Positions 25,872-33,400 of a stretch of DNA of 64,000 bases are shown piece after piece. The translations under genes were made by a program, and so were the position numbers. Where the stretch lies: NCBI GenBank assembly GCA_910586985.1, contig CAJUKK010000004.1, positions 98,459-162,458 of the forward strand, read 5' to 3'. The notes beneath the pieces were generated by a model. The model saw nothing but the letters and a program-made list of their open reading frames with translations. It did no database searches and was not told the origin of the DNA. How positions within the stretch are numbered: position 1 is the first letter of the stretch; the number at the start of each line of letters is the position of its first letter. This stretch comes from an uncultured Christensenellaceae bacterium. Its GTDB lineage: Bacteria > Bacillota > Clostridia > Christensenellales > Borkfalkiaceae.

Positions 25872-26258
25872 ATGGGAAAAAAGAAAAACTTTTCAAAACA
25901 ACAGTTGGCAATTATTCGGCGTAGCTACGCGCAGAAAGCGGCGCAAAGTAAAAGTCCCGCCAAAAAGACGGAACGTGTCGAAGCCCCCTATCCGCATTTT
26001 CGGTATTTTCGCAAGTCAAAACACCCTGCTCTTATTGTTGGAGAACAAAAAGGCGTAAAAAACGAAAAGGAAATTGAAGAATATCGTTATCGGAAAGTTA
26101 TGCATGACGATAGGGACGGGCGGCATTTGAATGAAAAAGTTGATCCGAATCCCGATCCAAATGATCCCGATCCCATGTACATAGGCAAACGGGTGCGCCA
26201 TGACGAAAAGGAAAATTTTGAACCGAAACCGTTGCCGTGGAAGTATCCGAAACAATGA
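25872..26258 (+). CDS. Basic hypothetical prophage protein
   Basis: 128 aa, GAGGTG ribosome site. Lys/Arg-rich N-terminus (residues 1-33), then a middle with HPALIVGEQ and YRYRKVMHDDRDGRHLNEK. The tail is rich in Asp/Pro (DPNPDPNDPDPMYIGKRV). The layout loosely recalls the protein at 30261-30665 (a His-Pro hydrophobic strand, then a basic tail), which may mean distant homology. Function unknown. Confidence 0.5.
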   Translation: MGKKKNFSKQQLAIIRRSYAQKAAQSKSPAKKTERVEAPYPHFRYFRKSKHPALIVGEQKGVKNEKEIEEYRYRKVMHDDRDGRHLNEKVDPNPDPNDPDPMYIGKRVRHDEKENFEPKPLPWKYPKQ

Positions 26259-26402
26259 GCATAAAAAAAGAAGCACCCCACGGGCTAAGTAATAACCGCC
26301 CATTCATGAGAAACATTATATGTTTCCGTGCCTCTTTGAAAACAGTATAAAGTAAGCGAAGAAAAAAGTCAAACGAAAATAAAGGCAAAAAGGAAAAAAG
26401 AC

Positions 26403-27032
26403 ATGAAAATATTAGTTGCGTGTGAAGAAAGTCAACGTGTTTGCATTGCATTTCGAGAAAAAGGACACGAAGCGTACAGTTGCGATATTGAATTTTGTTC
26501 GGGTAATCGCCCCGAATGGCACATTTGGGCGAACGTTCTGCCGCTCTTGAACGGGAATTGCGATTTCCTTACGTGTAACGGGCAATCGCACCATATAGAC
26601 AAGTGGGATATGATAATCGCTTTCCCGCCTTGTACATATCTATCCAAAGCAGGAAGCAATAATCTATTCAAAAAAGGCGGAATCGACGAAGCGCGTTACG
26701 AGCTGGGTCAACGTGCTGCCGAATTTTTCAAAGCGATTTATAACGCCGACTGCCCGAAGATTGCTATTGAGAACCCCGTTCCCATGAAGATATTCGGATT
26801 GCCGCCAAAAACGCAGGAAGTCGAGCCGTATATGTTCGGTGTTCCCGTTAGTAAAACAACGTACTTATGGTTGAAAGGCTTGCCGTATCTCTGCCCTACT
26901 AACGTGATTGAACCGCAGTACACGTTTAATACGTTCCCGCAGTTCAAGAACTCGTTCGGAAAGTATCGGCAAAAGAACAGAAGCAAGACATTTCCCGAAG
27001 TCGCGGCGGCAATGGCGTTAAGTTGGGGTTAA
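26403..27032 (+). CDS. Small DNA cytosine methyltransferase-like protein
   Basis: 209 aa. Rossmann-like start MKILVACEESQRVCIAFREKGHEAYSCDI (SAM-binding motif I region), the FPPCTYLS motif with the catalytic-type Pro-Cys (residues about 78-85), and AIENPVP matching the ENV motif of C5 methyltransferases. The later target-recognition motifs are short or missing. Proteins of this compact type are common in phages of gut bacteria and may methylate phage DNA or be non-canonical. No restriction partner is next to it. Confidence 0.65.
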   Translation: MKILVACEESQRVCIAFREKGHEAYSCDIEFCSGNRPEWHIWANVLPLLNGNCDFLTCNGQSHHIDKWDMIIAFPPCTYLSKAGSNNLFKKGGIDEARYELGQRAAEFFKAIYNADCPKIAIENPVPMKIFGLPPKTQEVEPYMFGVPVSKTTYLWLKGLPYLCPTNVIEPQYTFNTFPQFKNSFGKYRQKNRSKTFPEVAAAMALSWG

Positions 27033-27090
27033 ACAACGTCGTCAAAATTCGAGGTCAAACGGCGCCGTCAAGGTCCCTGGCGATAGCGCG

Positions 27091-27150
27091 GGTCAATGAT
27101 CTGAGTGAACTTGCAGCGCGAAGCACCGGTCGCAAGTTCCGCGGTCAAAA
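27091..27150 (+). repeat. 60-bp prophage repeat, copy 3
   Basis: Carries the GAACTTGC...GCAAGTTC variant, with 8-bp inverted arms inside. It is followed by ATCGAGGTGA, the ribosome site of the 74-aa gene. Partly degenerate repeat-like sequence precedes it (27042-27085). Confidence 0.85.
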
Positions 27151-27165
27151 ATCGAGGTGAAACGA

Positions 27166-27390
27166 ATGAAAGAAATAGAGAAAATGACACAAACGGAATA
27201 TGTGCGGTTGGAACTTTTGCTTGCCCGCGCATTGGGAACGGTACGGCGATTAGTACGCATAGACAAAGCGGAATACCTTGAATCGGGTAATGCGGTGGTA
27301 CGTGTGCTTTATCGCAGACAGTTCCCGTATCTTATGGAAACGGACGGAAAAAGCGTTTTTTCCGTTTCAAGGGAATTAAGAAAAGTATGA
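27166..27390 (+). CDS. Small hypothetical prophage protein
   Basis: 74 aa from the ATG at 27166, GAGGTGA upstream. Helical first half (QTEYVRLELLLARALGTVRRLV), then a short beta-like end. No family recognised. The stop overlaps the next start (ATGA), linking it to the 30-aa TM protein. Confidence 0.5.
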   Translation: MKEIEKMTQTEYVRLELLLARALGTVRRLVRIDKAEYLESGNAVVRVLYRRQFPYLMETDGKSVFSVSRELRKV

Positions 27391-27479
27391 AAACATTTAA
27401 GCGTATTTTATGGGTGCTGTTTGCGGCATTGGTTTTAATAGCGATCGGATATTTCATTTACACGGGGGTGCAGGTATGA
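27387..27479 (+). CDS. 30-aa single-TM protein, candidate minor coat protein
   Basis: 30 codons with ATGA overlaps at both ends, so it is translationally coupled to both neighbours. The sequence is MKTFKR, a hydrophobic run of about 20 residues (ILWVLFAALVLIAIGYFIY) and TGVQV. Size and build resemble pVII/pIX minor coat proteins of filamentous phages (about 32-33 aa). It lies two genes before the assembly ATPase. Confidence 0.6.
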   Translation: MKTFKRILWVLFAALVLIAIGYFIYTGVQV

Positions 27480-27835
27480 AAAGTTATTGCAGGTATTTGG
27501 TAATTGATAAAATAACGGGCATGAAATTGGTTTGCGGTGAAAAATGGAAAGAGTATTCGGAACTACCCTTTTGTGGAACGTTCCGTGCGCGGTGCGGCGG
27601 GTTGCGGAAATACACGGTGGCGCAGTTCATGCAGGAAAGAAAAGTCGGCGGCGTTGATTGCGTTATCGTGTATTGGATATACGCAACACCGAAAGAACCG
27701 CGCGTGTGTTCGGTAGTTACCCCGTTCGGGCAATTCCTCGGACTGAAAGGGAAATTGTACGAGCTTTTCCCTCGGCGGTTTCTGAAAGCGTATGACTACC
27801 GTAAAGTTTTAATTCGGCATGGAATTTGGAAATGA
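27476..27835 (+). CDS. Hypothetical prophage protein upstream of the ATPase
   Basis: 119 aa, coupled by ATGA overlap to the genes on both sides. Contains several Cys (MKSYCRYL, LVCGEKW, PFCGTFRARCGG, RVCSVV) and ends basic (FPRRFLKAYDYRKVLIRHG). No membrane segment. Tight coupling to the TM peptide and the ATPase suggests an assembly-related role. Family not recognised. Confidence 0.5.
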   Translation: MKSYCRYLVIDKITGMKLVCGEKWKEYSELPFCGTFRARCGGLRKYTVAQFMQERKVGGVDCVIVYWIYATPKEPRVCSVVTPFGQFLGLKGKLYELFPRRFLKAYDYRKVLIRHGIWK

Positions 27836-30129
27836 AACGGTTTAATTATCGGCATATCATTTGCATATTGCTGACTATCGGCTTTATCGCCTGCGGCGTA
27901 TTCATTTTCCCGAACGCACTCGGCAGACTGATCGAGGGCGGGCGGGATATTGGCTTGTCGGTGGCGTACTATTTTTGCGAAATCTTCGGAATCGAGCATG
28001 ATATTCCGCCTACCGTGAACGACCTGCCGCAAATACCGTTCTTCCCTGTTTCCCCGCCATCTGCGCCGTCCGAACCGTCCACCCCGTCAATTCCCCTGCC
28101 CGATACGTGGACGGGCTTTCAAGCGAATTGGGCGGCGTATTGGCGGCTATGGGCTTCATGGGAAAACTTCGCGGATTATTTATCGTTCCTTGCCAACGGG
28201 CTGTACACGCTCTGTAAGGCGGCAATAATTGTATTGCCGTTCGTATTGGTGTTTTATTTTTGTTTTCGGCGGTATCTGCGAAAAGAAAACACCGACCACG
28301 ACAAAGACAGTAAGCCGCTACGTGCATGGAAATGGCTTGTAGCGCATACATACCGTCATGTGCGAACGTGGCTTTCGGAATTGTGGCATTTTATCCGAAA
28401 ACGCCGCGCGTATCTTGCGATTTGGGTTTGTATGTGGCTGTTCTATTTCAACGTGTTTACGATTGCGTTGGAATTTCTTGCGTTCTATTTCTATTTCGTG
28501 GTATCGTTCGACATGATAAACGTATATCGGCAGGTGTACAAGCTGTTCATTGACTTGTCGGCGGCGTTTACGTTCATTCCCGTGTGGGTTTGGGTAATAA
28601 TCGGGCTATGGTTGTTCGACCGATTCCGCAAGAAAATCGCTTTTGCACGGCTTGCGCATTTCGAACGGCAGAACTGCGGGTTTATCAATGCCCGCCCTCT
28701 CGTTGCTATGGTAGTCGGCACAATGGGCAAGGGCAAAACGACCACGCTAACGGATATGTGCCTTTCCACGGAAGTTTTGTTTCGGTATAAAGCGTTTGAA
28801 AAGATCCTTGAAAACGATTTGAAATTTCCGAATTTCCCGTGGATCAACCTTGAAATGGCTCTTCGGCGGGCGATAGAATATCACGAAGTGTTTAACCTTG
28901 CAACGTGCAGGGTTTTCGTTGCAAAGAAAGCCATGCGTTGGCAAAAGCAACCTTGCCGCGAAAAACTGTTCCATTACGATTACGAACGGTACGGCATGAC
29001 ACATGATAACAAACTCGAAGTCGTGAATGTGTGGCAAGTGATAGAAACGTATGCGCAGTTGTATTTTATTTACGTTATTCAATCGTCGCTGATCGTGTCG
29101 AACTACTCTATTCGCACCGATTGCCTTTTGTCCGACTTGGGAAACTTCCCCCTTTGGAACGGCGATTTTTTCCGCAGGGACAGCCGCCTGATAGACAGCT
29201 ATTCCCGCCATGCGCATATTCTCGATTTCGATTTTCTGCGGCTCGGCAAAACGGTAATTGAAAATAACAAATACCGTCATGCGTTAGAGTTCGGCGTGAT
29301 TGCGGTATCTGAAATCGGGAAAGAGCGGCGCAACGTGTTGGAACTGCGGGAACGCGGCGTAAAGGCGACGGACGACGATACGAATCAAAAGAACGACGGG
29401 TTCAACGACGGGCTGAAAATGCGCAGACAGGCGGCGACGGTAGACAATTTCGCATTCCTCAAAATCATATCGGACGAACAACGCCCTGAAAGTTTCGGTG
29501 CAGATGCGCGGGATCTCTTCGATATTATTTATATCAAAGACAAAGACGAAAACAAACTTGCCATGCCGTTCTTTTCGCTCGGTGAATTGTTGTACGGGTG
29601 GTTTCTCGGAAAGTTCAAAAATATGTATTCGCAATATCGCTATATTCGCGGGGATAACACCCTTTTCATGCACCTTTATAAAGGCTTGGCGGCGCGCGTA
29701 GAGCGATATTACAAGGGCATACACAACGTGTTCGGATTCAATCGTCTGCGGGTACAGGTGGAAAGTGGCACGCTTGACGGGGCGTATTCGGAACATAACT
29801 ATTTCCTTGCATGGAAAAAGATATATTCCCGCCGATTCGCTACGGATTGTATGTCGGCGTTTTGGTTGGAACGTGCCTTGCGTTCGCCTGTCGGCTTGAA
29901 CGATTTGCGGGAATACGAAACGGCGCGGGCAACGTGGGAAGAAATGAAAGCGCAACATAGTTATTTCTTTCAAGATTTGGAACGGTGGAACGGCGAAGAA
30001 GAAGCGGACACGGCGGAATCTGCGGCAGAACCCGCCGAACCCGCGACGGACGAACCGATACTGCCGACTGACGAAGAGCAAGACCGCGGCTATGATTTGA
30101 GCGATATAGCGGGCTTTAACGGGCGGTGA
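27832..30129 (+). CDS. Membrane P-loop ATPase, Zot/pI-like assembly protein
   Basis: 765 aa. Hydrophobic segments lie near residues 7-27, 122-143 and in a cluster at about 190-265, with a Pro/Ser-rich stretch (about 58-90) between the first two. The Walker A motif GTMGKGKTT (296-304) follows the last membrane part. A Walker B-like strand, FGVIAVSEIGKE, lies near 488-499. In filamentous phages the pI/Zot ATPase drives virion extrusion through the membrane. Here the membrane part is N-terminal to the ATPase, the reverse of classical Zot/pI. A conjugation-type coupling ATPase is the main alternative. The C-terminus is acidic. Confidence 0.65.
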   Translation: MKRFNYRHIICILLTIGFIACGVFIFPNALGRLIEGGRDIGLSVAYYFCEIFGIEHDIPPTVNDLPQIPFFPVSPPSAPSEPSTPSIPLPDTWTGFQANWAAYWRLWASWENFADYLSFLANGLYTLCKAAIIVLPFVLVFYFCFRRYLRKENTDHDKDSKPLRAWKWLVAHTYRHVRTWLSELWHFIRKRRAYLAIWVCMWLFYFNVFTIALEFLAFYFYFVVSFDMINVYRQVYKLFIDLSAAFTFIPVWVWVIIGLWLFDRFRKKIAFARLAHFERQNCGFINARPLVAMVVGTMGKGKTTTLTDMCLSTEVLFRYKAFEKILENDLKFPNFPWINLEMALRRAIEYHEVFNLATCRVFVAKKAMRWQKQPCREKLFHYDYERYGMTHDNKLEVVNVWQVIETYAQLYFIYVIQSSLIVSNYSIRTDCLLSDLGNFPLWNGDFFRRDSRLIDSYSRHAHILDFDFLRLGKTVIENNKYRHALEFGVIAVSEIGKERRNVLELRERGVKATDDDTNQKNDGFNDGLKMRRQAATVDNFAFLKIISDEQRPESFGADARDLFDIIYIKDKDENKLAMPFFSLGELLYGWFLGKFKNMYSQYRYIRGDNTLFMHLYKGLAARVERYYKGIHNVFGFNRLRVQVESGTLDGAYSEHNYFLAWKKIYSRRFATDCMSAFWLERALRSPVGLNDLREYETARATWEEMKAQHSYFFQDLERWNGEEEADTAESAAEPAEPATDEPILPTDEEQDRGYDLSDIAGFNGR

Positions 30130-30176
30130 AAGAACGTCGTGAACGAGCTGCGCCATGAAGCGCGGTCAAATATCGA

Positions 30177-30236
30177 GGTCAACGATCTGGGTGAACTTGC
30201 AGCGCGAAGCACCGGCGGCAAGTTCCGCGGTCAAAA
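30177..30236 (+). repeat. 60-bp prophage repeat, copy 4
   Basis: GAACTTGC/GCAAGTTC variant. A shorter decayed copy lies just before it (about 30133-30169). The ribosome site of the next gene follows 15 nt later. Confidence 0.85.
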
Positions 30237-30260
30237 ATAAAATATTTCGAGGTGAAAAAC

Positions 30261-30665
30261 ATGAGCAAAAAGCAAACAAAAAAGCCGCCCGAAAAGACGG
30301 CGAAGAAAACCCCTTACATACAGGACGGTGCGCCGCTTGTTCCCGTGCAGATTAAAACGCACAACGACAAAAAAGGCGGACACCCTCATATCATTATGGG
30401 CGATATAGACGATAAGCACGTTTCGGTCGGGTTAAGTACAAAACCGACGAAAGGAAAAGGTTCAAAAAATTATCGTCTTGAAAAAGATCCGTTAAATGAC
30501 GGGAAACAATCGTATATGCGTCGGCAAGGAACGGTTGCGCCGAAAAAAGAATATTCGGGAAAGCGGCGCGGCGACATGACGAAAAAGGACTATGAGCAAG
30601 CAAAGATTTATGCCGAACGGGCAAAGCAAAAGTATCGGGACGGAAAAAAGGACAAAAAAAAGTAA
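30261..30665 (+). CDS. Lys-rich hypothetical prophage protein
   Basis: 134 aa from the ATG at 30261 (GAGGTGA upstream). N-terminal 20 residues Lys-rich. A central GGHPHIIMGDIDDKHVSVGL strand pair is followed by KNYRLEKDPL, SYMRRQGTVAPKKEYSGK and a basic helical end (KKDYEQAKIYAERAKQKYRDGKK). Proteins with this pattern occur in many Clostridia elements, but I know no function. Nucleic acid binding is plausible from the charge. Confidence 0.55.
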   Translation: MSKKQTKKPPEKTAKKTPYIQDGAPLVPVQIKTHNDKKGGHPHIIMGDIDDKHVSVGLSTKPTKGKGSKNYRLEKDPLNDGKQSYMRRQGTVAPKKEYSGKRRGDMTKKDYEQAKIYAERAKQKYRDGKKDKKK

Positions 30666-30720
30666 CGACGTGCCAACGCTGATAAGCATAAGCCCGATTT
30701 CATAAAGAAATCGTCGTTAC
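30662..30720 (+). other. Cruciform-like inverted repeat upstream of the Rep region
   Basis: Outer arms GTAACGACG (30662-30670) and CGTCGTTAC (30712-30720) enclose an inner hairpin GATTTC-ATAAA-GAAATC. It overlaps the stop of the Lys-rich gene. No T tail follows, so it is not a plain terminator. Confidence 0.5.
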
Positions 30721-30801
30721 TGTGGTTAGTATAGCATAGCCGAATGCGGTATGTCAACCGTTTTTCGGCGTAAAAAATAAAATCAACGGGAGAAAGACAA
30801 C

Positions 30802-31059
30802 ATGAGTTATTCGGTGGACGACAAAGTAAAGTTCAATCAAGCGAAGAATACGCCCTTTTCATTCGGGTATCGTTGGGGCGTAAAAGCCTATCGCGCATAT
30901 CCGACGGCGGACAAGGAAGGCAAAAAGCGTATTCTTGCGGAAATCGACGATTACAGCAAGCAGGCAAAAAAGAAAACCCCGTCGGGCGAATGTGCCAAAG
31001 GTTTTATGTGTGCCGTACGCGATTGTGCCAATGAACGCAAGAGCAAAGGCAGACGGTAA
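30802..31059 (+). CDS. Small basic prophage protein
   Basis: 85 aa, GGGAGA ribosome site. 'FSFGYRWGVKAYRAYPTADKEGKKRILAEIDDYSKQAKKK' is followed by a Cys-containing end (GECAKGFMCAVRDCANERK) and a basic tail. No family recognised. It directly precedes the rep gene. Confidence 0.5.
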   Translation: MSYSVDDKVKFNQAKNTPFSFGYRWGVKAYRAYPTADKEGKKRILAEIDDYSKQAKKKTPSGECAKGFMCAVRDCANERKSKGRR

Positions 31060-31080
31060 CACTTCCCTTTATCGGAAAAA

Positions 31081-31117
31081 CTCCCCGCAGGGGTATTAAC
31101 TCCCGTAGGGTAATTAA
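31081..31117 (+). repeat. Tandem short hairpin motifs before rep
   Basis: Two adjacent units of 18-19 bp, CTCCCCGCAGGGGTATTAA and CTCCCGTAGGGTAATTAA, each a small stem of C/G runs plus AT tail. A closely similar pair occurs before the DDE gene at 33342-33379. Confidence 0.6.
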
Positions 31118-31134
31118 ATTTGAGGTAAACAAAC

Positions 31135-32064
31135 ATGGATATACAAGTCGCACAAGACTATTACACGAACGATTGCCCCTTCTTCGATTATTACAACGTG
31201 TACCACGACGGAAGCCATTTTATCGCGCGCAAGAAGCGGCGCGGGCGCGTATTTAGACGGGAAGTTAAGCAAACGAATGAAATGGACGAACTTTTTGAAT
31301 CGCTGTTCGCAATCGCCCGTGAAACATTTGATACGGACGGAAAGAACGGGAAAGATTTTAAGGATATAAAAGACTTTATCAAAACGAATATGGAAGATAG
31401 CTTTCCGAATGAACCCGATCTTGAAAAGTACGTTTCGGAAAACGTAGACCGCAAAATGCGAAACATTTGGAAGCGGGAAAAGCGGTTTCGTCGGAAAGCG
31501 TATCTGAACCCGTGGAACTACTACGTAACGTTTACATACAGTGATTTGAAACACACAGAAGAGAGCTTTCGGAAGAAGTTGCGCAAGTGCCTTTCCAACC
31601 TGCATACACGGCGCGGGTGGCGGTTTATGGGTGTTCCCGAGCGTGGCGACGAAACGGGAAGATTGCACTTTCATTTTCTCGTGTACGTGCCTGACGGGGA
31701 AATGGTCGGACGGCTCTATGAACGGCGGCAGTATAGCAGGCGGAAAGGCAGAACGGAAACGGTTCAAGCAAACGATTTTTTTGAAAGAAAGTTCGGAAAA
31801 ACGGACTTTGAGGAGTTGAACATGATAGAAATGCGGAACGGCAACGCAATCAGATATTTGCTGAAATATTTGCGCAAGACGGACGAGCGCGTTATATACA
31901 GTCGCGGAATCCCCACGGAATTTTGCAAACGCATGGACGAAAACGCTTTTGCGGCACCGATCGAGGACGACTATGTGCCGAAATTCGTTGTTTTCGACAA
32001 CGTAATAGATTGGGAACGGGATATAAAACCCCTCACCCAACGGCGATTGCGATTAGTGGCATAG
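31135..32064 (+). CDS. HUH rolling-circle replication initiator (phage Rep, G2P/ORF2-like)
   Basis: 309 aa, GAGG ribosome site. Nicks the double-strand origin and joins ssDNA. Visible motifs: PWNYYVTFTYSD near residue 124, the metal-binding HUH LHFHFLV with His178 and His180, and the nicking Tyr region RYLLKYLRK with Tyr241 and Lys244 (Tyr245 also present). This is the layout of REP_ORF2/G2P-type initiators of small ssDNA phages and plasmids, with no helicase domain. N-terminal 100 residues are highly charged. The hairpin-rich gap right after it is the natural place for its origin. Confidence 0.8.
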   Translation: MDIQVAQDYYTNDCPFFDYYNVYHDGSHFIARKKRRGRVFRREVKQTNEMDELFESLFAIARETFDTDGKNGKDFKDIKDFIKTNMEDSFPNEPDLEKYVSENVDRKMRNIWKREKRFRRKAYLNPWNYYVTFTYSDLKHTEESFRKKLRKCLSNLHTRRGWRFMGVPERGDETGRLHFHFLVYVPDGEMVGRLYERRQYSRRKGRTETVQANDFFERKFGKTDFEELNMIEMRNGNAIRYLLKYLRKTDERVIYSRGIPTEFCKRMDENAFAAPIEDDYVPKFVVFDNVIDWERDIKPLTQRRLRLVA

Positions 32065-32202
32065 TGCCGCGACGATAACAAACGAATATATCCGAAGTCT
32101 TGCGCCTATGGAAAGCATACGGCGCAATTTTGCGTTGCCGAGAACGAAAAAACAAGGGAAAACCTGTGAAAATCGCACTCCGACAACGACAGAACACAAA
32201 AT

Positions 32203-32250
32203 AAAAGGCGGTTTTTCACAAGCGGCATAGCGTGAAAACCGCCTTTTTTG
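32203..32250 (+). terminator. Terminator after rep
   Basis: 16-17 bp arms, AAAAGGCGGTTTT...AAAACCGCCTTTT, around a 12-nt loop and followed by T residues. Confidence 0.8.
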
Positions 32251-32291
32251 TTCCGTTTTCGGGGCAGTTCAGGTTGTTCAGGCAGGGAAAA

Positions 32292-32350
32292 ACGCGCCCC
32301 CTTGTCCCGCCGCGCGAAGCGCGGCGGCTCGTATAGACAAGGGGGCGCGT
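32292..32350 (+). other. Long GC-rich hairpin downstream of rep (candidate origin or packaging signal)
   Basis: Outer arms of 15 bp (ACGCGCCCCCTTGTC at 32292-32306 with its complement at 32336-32350) hold a second perfect 9-bp stem CCGCCGCGC/GCGCGGCGG with a GAA loop. About 48 of 59 bases are paired. It lies in a 305-bp gene-free gap (32065-32369) between rep and the nuclease. Filamentous phages keep origin and packaging hairpins in such a gap. Confidence 0.6.
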
Positions 32351-32369
32351 AATACTCTTTTTGAGGAAT

Positions 32370-33092
32370 TTATTCGTTGACTATACCCTGTTTTAGGTAC
32401 TTTAATTTCTTTTTAAGTGTTGCATTGGCATTGTTTAGATCTGCTTTGGAAAGGTATAATACGGTTATATTTCTTTCAGTACAAAGTTTTGGGTAAATAG
32501 ATTGTTTGTATTTTTTTATTTCGGTATATTTAACGTTGCTTTCATCGAAGCCCCAAAATTCTATGTAAATATCATTTATGCCATTATATTCAGGGATATA
32601 GAAATCAGGGTGAATATCGTGAGCTTCGTCTATGTCTAATACTGTTTCATAAGCATGATTGATTTTTTCTTTGAACAGCCAATCATCTATGATTTTTTCA
32701 GATAGACTTTTTACCATATGACCGTCGTCGCAAGTTAATTCACTTTGGTACTCTGCTTCAAGTTTGAAAAACTCGGTACATTTTTTGATTTGAAGATATA
32801 CAATTTTATCTTTATATTTGCTATAACAAGAACGACAGAAATGTTTTCCGTTGGACGGTTCACCGCAAATAATGCATGTAAGTTCCGAATTTTCTTTTCC
32901 GTGTTCGATAGAATCTGTTGGTTTTGAAATTGCAGAATTTTTACAACTAGGGCAAGTATCAGCAGATAAGTGCCATGTTCCGCATTTTTCGCATTTGGTA
33001 ATTTTTCCGTCTGCTTTCAATTGTAAGTGTTCACGACAGAATGGATAATACGACCACCCTGCTTTGCCGCAAATTACGCAAGTTTTTCCCAT
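32370..33092 (-). CDS. Zinc-ribbon plus PD-(D/E)XK-like nuclease, prophage cargo
   Basis: 240 aa from the ATG with GGAGG upstream. Residues 5-89 carry three Cys clusters: CVIC...C19, CEKC...CPSC (34-50) and CIIC...CRSC (73-89). Residues 128-200 resemble a PD-(D/E)XK/VSR-like core: SEKIIDDWLF (Glu132), HPDFYIPE (Asp163), YIEFWG (Glu178), then KYTEIKKYKQSIYP with several Lys. It is the only minus-strand gene of the element, clearly more AT-rich than its neighbours, and monocistronic. That pattern fits acquired cargo, perhaps for defence against other phages. Catalytic activity is inferred from motifs. Confidence 0.6.
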   Translation of the reverse strand: MGKTCVICGKAGWSYYPFCREHLQLKADGKITKCEKCGTWHLSADTCPSCKNSAISKPTDSIEHGKENSELTCIICGEPSNGKHFCRSCYSKYKDKIVYLQIKKCTEFFKLEAEYQSELTCDDGHMVKSLSEKIIDDWLFKEKINHAYETVLDIDEAHDIHPDFYIPEYNGINDIYIEFWGFDESNVKYTEIKKYKQSIYPKLCTERNITVLYLSKADLNNANATLKKKLKYLKQGIVNE

Positions 33093-33169
33093 AATAACCC
33101 TCCGACAAATAAAAAAGAGATACGCAATAGTGAGCGTACCTCTTCCCAAAATGTACTCTCTCTATTGTT

Positions 33170-33252
33170 GCTACACAAAAATTTCAAGCGAAATGTAAAA
33201 AAGAGAATACAGTTTTGTCGGTATTCTTCGCTTGAATATTCTTTTGTGTAGC
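33170..33252. other. 83-bp imperfect hairpin upstream of the nuclease
   Basis: Nested arms GCTACACAAAA/TTTTGTGTAGC (outermost), TTCAAGCGAA/TTCGCTTGAA and GAATAC/GTATTC. It lies in the gap 33093-33400 between the divergent nuclease and DDE genes. It could be a MITE-like remnant or a structured RNA. Confidence 0.55.
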
Positions 33253-33299
33253 GTTATTATAATAGCTGATTTTAAGAGCAATGTCAAGTGAGAATTGTC

Positions 33300-33379
33300 G
33301 TTGCGACGTCGCAACAGGTAAAATTTTCCATTTATAGGGTATTTCCCGTAGGGTAATTCACTCTGCAAGAGTATTTTAA
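33300..33379 (+). promoter_or_regulatory. Palindrome and tandem hairpin motifs before the DDE gene
   Basis: A perfect 16-bp palindrome GTTGCGACGTCGCAAC at 33300-33315 is followed by TTTCCCGTAGGGTAATTCA and CTCTGCAAGAGTATTTTAA (33342-33379). The latter two match in form the units upstream of rep. Confidence 0.5.
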
Positions 33380-33400
33380 CATAAGGATAACGAAAGATTT

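Noticed and set aside
26403..27032. Restriction-modification system
   Set aside because: Only a compact methyltransferase-like protein is present; the nuclease gene is 5 kb away on the other strand and has no visible link to it.
27832..30129. Calling the ATPase a zonula occludens toxin
   Set aside because: The Zot name comes from a phage assembly ATPase family; no toxin feature is visible here.
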